From positions 1,579,149 through 1,643,148 of the forward strand of contig NZ_KQ236688.1 of NCBI RefSeq assembly GCF_001183545.1: a stretch of 64,000 nt of DNA, written 5' to 3'. Below are positions 58,254-64,000 of this stretch, piece after piece (position 1 is the stretch's first letter; every line of letters begins with the position of its first letter). The DNA is from Cellvibrio sp. pealriver. GTDB taxonomy: Bacteria; Pseudomonadota; Gammaproteobacteria; Pseudomonadales; Cellvibrionaceae. The notes under the pieces were generated by a model, which was not told the DNA's origin, ran no database searches, and was given only the letters and a program-made list of their open reading frames with translations. Made by a program: the position numbers and the translations under genes.

Positions 58254-58300
58254 TGTATAAGTATTGCGCACAAAGTTGTACATCTCAAATATTTTGTACA
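58254..58300 (-). promoter_or_regulatory. Promoter with TGTACA operator repeats of the light-type operon
   Basis: On the minus strand TGTACA (58277-58282) is followed after 17 nt by TATACA (58254-58259), a fair -35/-10 pair. A second TGTACA-like site with the same TTGTACA sequence lies at 58294-58300, 18 nt upstream of the first (58276-58282). Each is palindromic, as expected for a MerR/LitR-type operator; a TATACA also appears at 58236-58241. The operon regulator is the likely ligand. Confidence 0.7.
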
Positions 58301-58430
58301 AATATTTTCAGAACAATGAATACATTACTGGGGGATCGCCGCTTAGTGGGCGAATGAAACGGCAGAGGAAAAAGCTTGGGAATAAGTGAGAAAATATCGG
58401 TAACTCTTTGATAATAAAAAACTTATCAAT

Positions 58431-58460
58431 AAAAAAACCGGACTAGTGTCCGGCTTTTTT
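58431..58460 (-). terminator. Rho-independent terminator of cysB
   Basis: CCGGAC/GTCCGG 6-bp stem with a 4-nt loop and T7 on the minus strand, 12 nt past the cysB stop. Confidence 0.85.
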
Positions 58461-58471
58461 AGGTACCGCAG

Positions 58472-59491
<1,020 letters not shown>

Positions 59492-59700
59492 TCACCGGAA
59501 CCGAACTTCGGGCAAACCCGAAGCTATAAAAACACAATGAATCACTTTTCTACCGAATCAATACAGAATCAATCAGGCGATACCACATGCCTGACAATTA
59601 TGAATTGTGCTACAGGCAGGTCTTGTTACAACTTTAGACTATATCCCGAAAATTCAAAGTTTTTGGCGAAGGAATATTACAAAAATAACGAAAATCACCC

Positions 59701-59737
59701 CTGTAACACGCCATATTAGCTATATGGGATGTTACAG
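59701..59737. repeat. Two-tiered hairpin downstream of the 5'-nucleotidase gene
   Basis: CTGTAACA (59701-59708) pairs with TGTTACAG (59730-59737), and inside it CCATAT pairs with ATATGG around a 5-nt loop, with small internal loops (CG/GA). It is in the 304-nt gap between cysB and the 5'-nucleotidase stop, where no gene is seen. No T-tract follows; it may be a terminator of the Rho-aided type or an mRNA element. Confidence 0.6.
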
Positions 59738-59750
59738 AAAGGAGCGAAGC

Positions 59751-60659
59751 TCAAGAAGAGGCGGGACGGTTGGCTATACCATGCGGCACATGACCAGTTG
59801 CAACATGTTCGCGAGCAGACTCGCAATGCATGGGTTGGTCATCAAAGAAAACATCTGCACCATAAGCCTTCAGGAAACTCCCTTTTGATAAACCACCCAA
59901 AAACAAAGATTCATCAATACGGATATTCCACGCACGCAATGTACGGATAACACGTTCATGCGCGGGTGCCGAGCGCGCCGTCACCAGCGCTGTGCGTATG
60001 GGGCAGTTCTCACCAAACTCTGCTTGCAAGTTATGTAACGCAGCCAGAAATTGCTTGAATGGACCGCCACTGAGTGGTTGTTTTGCAGCAGCCTTCTCAC
60101 TTTCTGTAAACGCCGATAATCCTTGCAGCTTGAATACTTGTTCAGCCTCATCTGAAAAAATAACCGCGTCACCATCGAATGCAAAACGCAATTCATCTTC
60201 ATTTTCGACTTGATTATTGGATGCAATCAACGTTGCTGCTGCCATCCCATGATCCAGCGCTTGCCGGACATCTTCAGGCTCTGTTGATAAAAATAAATGG
60301 CAACCAAAGGCGGAAGCATAACGGTAAGGCGATGTACCACCACAAAATGCCGCGCGACTTATTTTCAATCCGTAATGCTCTACCGAGTTGAATACACGCA
60401 AACCGGTATCGGCGCTGTTGCGCGACAACAAAATCACTTCAACCAATGGCTCACCACCAAGACGCTCATTCAAGCGCAATAATTTTTTCACCAAAGGGAA
60501 AGCATCGCCAGGCTCCAGCACCTCATCTTCATGATCGATCTGGTATTTTGCATAGGCTTCCAAGCCCTGGTTGATATACACCTGATGACTCTCATCAAGG
60601 TTAAACAGCGCGCGCGACGATATTGCGATTACCAGCTTGTCACCAAAACCTTTTGGCAT
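59751..60659 (-). CDS. 5'-nucleotidase (cytosolic NT5C1-like)
   Basis: 302 residues related to the 5'-nucleotidase family PF06189, which dephosphorylates nucleoside monophosphates. Visible: KLVIAISSRALFNLDESH with the nucleophile-type Asp, VILLSRNSADTGLRVFNSV, FAFDGDAVIFSDEAE, TALVTARSAPAHERVIRTLR and LFLGGLSKGSFLKAYGADVFFDDQ. ATG at 60659 has GAGG 6 nt upstream. It is 35 nt after the omega-amidase gene on the same strand. Confidence 0.85.
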   Translation of the reverse strand: MPKGFGDKLVIAISSRALFNLDESHQVYINQGLEAYAKYQIDHEDEVLEPGDAFPLVKKLLRLNERLGGEPLVEVILLSRNSADTGLRVFNSVEHYGLKISRAAFCGGTSPYRYASAFGCHLFLSTEPEDVRQALDHGMAAATLIASNNQVENEDELRFAFDGDAVIFSDEAEQVFKLQGLSAFTESEKAAAKQPLSGGPFKQFLAALHNLQAEFGENCPIRTALVTARSAPAHERVIRTLRAWNIRIDESLFLGGLSKGSFLKAYGADVFFDDQPMHCESAREHVATGHVPHGIANRPASS

Positions 60660-60694
60660 GTTTCACCTCTGAGCGACGTTAATGGCCGCGACAA

Positions 60695-61468
60695 TTATTT
60701 CATCAATAATTCAAACGAATCAGCATCCAAATGTGCTGGAAAACGTTCGCGATAGCTGTGTAATTTATCAGCATGAAGTTCAACTGTAATGAGTTGTGCC
60801 TCCTGACTGGTTGCAATCAATTCACCCGCTGCACTGTACACACTGGAATCACCGGCATAGTGCTGCCCTGCTTCATCCATTCCCACACGATTCACACCCA
60901 CAACATAACTTAAATTTTCAATGGCGCGCGCTTGTAATAAACGATTCCAATGCAATGCCCGTGCACTTGGCCAGTTGGCCACATAAATGGCTAGATCGTA
61001 ATCGTTGCGATTGCGGCTCCACACTGGAAAACGCAGGTCGTAGCAAATCAACGGCAAAATTCGCCACCCTTTAAGCTCAACCACTATGCGCTGATTTCCC
61101 ATCGCATAACGTGTGTGTTCGCCGGCCATACGAAACAAATGACGCTTGTCGTAATGTGTATAGGTTCCATCCGGGCGCATCCACACCATGCGATTAAAAA
61201 ACTGGTCGCCCTCTTTCACCACCAAGCTACCAGTAATAACAGCCTTGTGGCGCGATGCGTGTTGATGCATCCATTGGTATGCACGGCCATCGACTTGTTC
61301 AGCATAATTACGCGCGCCAGCACAAAAACCAGTGGTGAATACTTCGGGCAAAATAATTAAATCTGTCGATGACAGGGCTTCCAGCTCGGCTGATAACACA
61401 TCGAGATTTTTTTGGGGATCGTTAGGCTCGATCACCTGTTGCACTAACGTAACCGTTACATTATCCAT
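60695..61468 (-). CDS. Carbon-nitrogen hydrolase, omega-amidase (YafV-like)
   Basis: 257 residues, nitrilase superfamily. Catalytic triad E42 (LPEVFTTGF), K108 (YDKRHLF) and C142 (LICYDLRFP). The WSRNRNDYD and NWPSARALHWNRLLQARA context matches omega-amidases that hydrolyse 2-oxoglutaramate or 2-oxosuccinamate. ATG at 61468 overlaps the MFS stop by 8 nt; the frame to 61513 lies within that gene. Confidence 0.88.
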   Translation of the reverse strand: MDNVTVTLVQQVIEPNDPQKNLDVLSAELEALSSTDLIILPEVFTTGFCAGARNYAEQVDGRAYQWMHQHASRHKAVITGSLVVKEGDQFFNRMVWMRPDGTYTHYDKRHLFRMAGEHTRYAMGNQRIVVELKGWRILPLICYDLRFPVWSRNRNDYDLAIYVANWPSARALHWNRLLQARAIENLSYVVGVNRVGMDEAGQHYAGDSSVYSAAGELIATSQEAQLITVELHADKLHSYRERFPAHLDADSFELLMK

Positions 61469-62648
61469 GATGAGAATGCCCCACAGCGTCAGGTGAAGGA
61501 TACAACCACACAATGCAAAGCACGGCTGCCAGTAGCACTGCAGCAGCGGCCAGAGTGTAGGTCATTGCCGCACTATAATCCCAGAGCAAGCCGCCAATCA
61601 ATGCACCTGCTGCACCGCCTGCACCAAAACCCAATGAGCTGTACATCGCTTGCGCTTGGCCCTGATGCGATCCTTGAAAATGAATACGTATCCACTCAAT
61701 AGCTGCCGCATGGGCAATACCAAAACTGCATGCGTGCAAGAGCTGCGCAAACAATAAAATTGCCAGCGAATCCGCATAAAACCCAATCAACAACCAACGA
61801 ACTGCAGTGGCTAACAAACTGAATATCAATAAATGGCGCAAACTGAATTGCGGCAATAACCGGTGCATCACAATAAAAATAGCAACTTCAGCCAACACCC
61901 CCAACGCCCACAATAAACCTGCCGCTGTGCTGGTGTAAGCGTAATTTTCTACCAAATATAAGGTGTAAAAGGTGTAATAAGGCCCGTGGCTTAATTGCAA
62001 TAAAAAACTGGCCGCTAAAAAACACAGCATGCCCGGCTGCAAAACCAACTGTAAAAAACCACCACGGGCAGTATCCGATTTTTTAATGCTCGCATCCTGC
62101 AAACTTAGACTGGAAAGCCAAATTAAAATCAGGAATGTCAGAATAAAAAGCGGTAGATAACGCACTGGCAACACATCAAATACCAAACCCAATCCCACCA
62201 CCGCAGCAATAAAGCCGAGCGACCCCCACAAGCGGATTTGGCTGTAACGATGATAATTATTGCCGAGATAACCCAAGGTTATTACTTCAAACTGCGGCAG
62301 CACAGCGTGCCAGAAAAAGGTGTAACAGCTCACCACTAACACCAGCCACCAATAACGCTGGTCAAGCAAAATGCCCGCAAAAATAATACAGGCTGCAAAA
62401 CTTCCCATGCGGATAATACGCAAACGTTGGCGAGTATGGTCAGCCAGCCACCCCCAAAAATTGGGGGCAATAATGCGCGTAGCCATAATAATGGCGCTGA
62501 GCACCCCCACATCTTGCGATGAATAACCCAAGTCTTTCAGGTAAACGCCCCAATAAGGAATCAATGTGCCGACGACTGCAAAATAAAAAAAATAAAATCC
62601 GGAGAGACGCCAGTAGGGAATTGCTTGCTGCGCAAAAGAAAGAGACAT
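61461..62648 (-). CDS. MFS transporter, HcaT/nucleoside-like (MFS_1_like)
   Basis: 395 residues with about 12 membrane segments, of the 3-phenylpropionate permease HcaT / MFS_1_like type (YFFYFAVVGTLIPYWGVYLKDLGYSSQDVG, NFWGWLADHTRQRLRIIRMG, YHRYSQIRLWGSLGF). The substrate cannot be told. It is translated with the amidase and followed by the nucleotidase, so uptake or salvage of an amide or nucleoside is possible. Confidence 0.85.
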   Translation of the reverse strand: MSLSFAQQAIPYWRLSGFYFFYFAVVGTLIPYWGVYLKDLGYSSQDVGVLSAIIMATRIIAPNFWGWLADHTRQRLRIIRMGSFAACIIFAGILLDQRYWWLVLVVSCYTFFWHAVLPQFEVITLGYLGNNYHRYSQIRLWGSLGFIAAVVGLGLVFDVLPVRYLPLFILTFLILIWLSSLSLQDASIKKSDTARGGFLQLVLQPGMLCFLAASFLLQLSHGPYYTFYTLYLVENYAYTSTAAGLLWALGVLAEVAIFIVMHRLLPQFSLRHLLIFSLLATAVRWLLIGFYADSLAILLFAQLLHACSFGIAHAAAIEWIRIHFQGSHQGQAQAMYSSLGFGAGGAAGALIGGLLWDYSAAMTYTLAAAAVLLAAVLCIVWLYPSPDAVGHSHHG

Positions 62649-62756
62649 AATCAGGCAACGGCGGGAGTGAATCTGGCGCGGGTGGCTGTTTGTACCAAAC
62701 CAATCCGCGCACCGATAATTGAAATAGCGTGTTTGCGCTATCGAACGTCTTCACTG

Positions 62757-63860
62757 CTAGGGTTTTACGCTGGCGGGGATTACCGGAATTGAATGCTTCA
62801 CCGCACCGTTTTGTGCACGCTGGCGCAACAGGTGATCCATCAACACCAATGCCAGCATTGCCTCGGCAATTGGCGTTGCACGAATTCCAACGCAAGGGTC
62901 GTGACGACCTTTGGTAATCACCTCAACCGGATTGCCATGCACATCAACACTGCGCCCGGGAATGTGCAAACTAGAGGTCGGCTTCAGCGCGATATTCGCA
63001 ATAATATCTTGTCCGGAGGAAATGCCGCCTAAAATCCCGCCAGCATTATTGGATAAAAATCCTTCCGGCGTCATTTCATCGCGGTGCTTGCTGCCGCGCT
63101 GTTCAACAACTGCAAAACCTTCACCGATCTCTACGCCTTTTACTGCGTTGATGCTCATCAATGCATGGGCGATTTCTGCATCCAATCGATCAAAGATCGG
63201 CTCACCCAAACCTGGCGGAACATTGGTTGCCACAACGGTAATTTTTGCACCAATCGAATCACCCTCTTTATTCAGGGCTTTCATAAATTCTTCCATCTCT
63301 GGCACTTTGCTCGCATCAGGACAAAAGAATGGGTTTTGATCTACCTGATCCCAATCCACGGTCTCAATTTTGATTGGCCCGAGTTGTGACAGATAACCGC
63401 GCACTTCAATACCGTGAAAATCTTTCAGGTATTTTTTTGCAATCGAGCCCGCTGCCACGCGCATCGCTGTTTCACGCGCCGATGAACGGCCGCCACCGCG
63501 ATAATCGCGCACACCGTATTTTTGCATGTAGGTGTAATCTGCATGCGCCGGACGGAATTGGTCTTTGATATTGGAATAATCTTTGGAGCGTTGATCAGTA
63601 TTCTCAATCAGCATCCCAATCGGTGTTCCTGTGGTTTTACCCTCAAATACACCCGATAAAATTTTTACTGAATCCTCTTCGCGGCGCTGGGTGGTATAGC
63701 GTGAGGTGCCGGGTTTACGACGATCCAGATCAATCTGGATGTCTGCCTCCGTCAACTCCAAGCCGGGCGGACAACCATCAACAATTGCACCCAATGCAAT
63801 CCCGTGACTTTCACCAAACGTAGTTACTGTGAATAATTTGCCGTACGTATTTCCAGACAT
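62757..63860 (-). CDS. aroC: Chorismate synthase
   Basis: Makes chorismate from 5-enolpyruvylshikimate 3-phosphate with reduced FMN. 367 residues: N-terminal [55 protein letters not shown] and the C-terminal [18 protein letters not shown] and [17 protein letters not shown]. Length is normal. It is a stand-alone gene 108 nt upstream of the MFS gene, where a small 6-bp hairpin (62724-62741) lies. Confidence 0.97.
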   Translation of the reverse strand: MSGNTYGKLFTVTTFGESHGIALGAIVDGCPPGLELTEADIQIDLDRRKPGTSRYTTQRREEDSVKILSGVFEGKTTGTPIGMLIENTDQRSKDYSNIKDQFRPAHADYTYMQKYGVRDYRGGGRSSARETAMRVAAGSIAKKYLKDFHGIEVRGYLSQLGPIKIETVDWDQVDQNPFFCPDASKVPEMEEFMKALNKEGDSIGAKITVVATNVPPGLGEPIFDRLDAEIAHALMSINAVKGVEIGEGFAVVEQRGSKHRDEMTPEGFLSNNAGGILGGISSGQDIIANIALKPTSSLHIPGRSVDVHGNPVEVITKGRHDPCVGIRATPIAEAMLALVLMDHLLRQRAQNGAVKHSIPVIPASVKP

Positions 63861-63942
63861 TCGCTATTTCCAGAGGTCAGAATCCGGCACCGAAAAAAGC
63901 CAGGTCGCCGGATGAGTAATCGAATAAGTAAAAAGTGTGACG

Positions 63943-63948
63943 ATTATA
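63943..63948 (-). promoter_or_regulatory. Candidate -10 of aroC
   Basis: A perfect TATAAT on the minus strand about 83 nt before the aroC ATG; no convincing -35 is seen, so the promoter would be -10-driven or weak. Confidence 0.45.
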
Positions 63949-64000
63949 CGTGAGTCACCGTCCAGACGCATCGCCATAGGCCGTCTATACCACACCCGCC

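Overview
The window reads as ordinary chromosome of a Cellvibrio/Pseudomonas-like gammaproteobacterium. The reasons are the gene families and orders: smc-zipA-ligA, a full ccm set next to orphan fliK/flhB-like genes, gspAB, OxyR-, Fur- and ANR-type sites, and a large TonB-dependent receptor of the kind that is expanded in polysaccharide degraders. The genus is inference; no rRNA is present. Coding density is high. The only clear mobile element is one intact IS3-family insertion sequence, and there is no CRISPR array, prophage or plasmid origin.

Layout. 1-2709: the N-terminal 903 codons of a TonB-dependent receptor, with a promoter overlapped by a palindromic operator and a long leader. 3.0-5.7 kb: ung, an OxyR-type-site peroxiredoxin, and the iron-storage pair bfd/bfr with a Fur-like box. 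5.7-8.3 kb: gspAB (type II secretion assembly). 8.5-15.8 kb: gcvP, yqcC, dinG, an acyltransferase, a YchJ-family gene. 16-24.4 kb: a REC-GGDEF-pseudoREC diguanylate cyclase, pyrB, a short GlpD-like oxidoreductase, a PAP2-like membrane protein, ovoA (ovothiol synthesis), a DUF815 ATPase and a response regulator. 24.5-30.8 kb: a MukBEF-like Mks condensin (mksFEB) with an extra small membrane protein and no nuclease subunit. 30.9-40.5 kb: hemB, a group of small unknowns, ligA, zipA, smc.

40.8-50.1 kb holds cytochrome c maturation. ccmABCDEFG and ccmHI lie on the minus strand but are separated by about 2 kb that contains tRNA-Val and tRNA-Asp on the opposite strand, the insertion sequence, and a 48-residue membrane protein preceded by a perfect FNR/ANR box (possibly a CcoM-like subunit of cbb3 oxidase). 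50.4-53.5 kb: fliK-like and flhB-like genes and a sulfurtransferase. 53.6-58.3 kb: a secreted unknown and a tightly overlapping four-gene operon (DUF523-DUF1722, MerR-type regulator, NTF2-like, photolyase) that looks like a light-response operon with TGTACA operator repeats. 58.4-63.9 kb: cysB, a 5'-nucleotidase, an omega-amidase-like hydrolase, an MFS transporter and aroC.

The most rewarding places for follow-up are the light-type operon with its operator, the split ccm locus with the ANR-controlled small protein, the Mks condensin without an adjacent nuclease, and the AT-rich C-terminal half of ligA with its SWIM-finger neighbour. No wholly new multi-gene system is evident from sequence alone.
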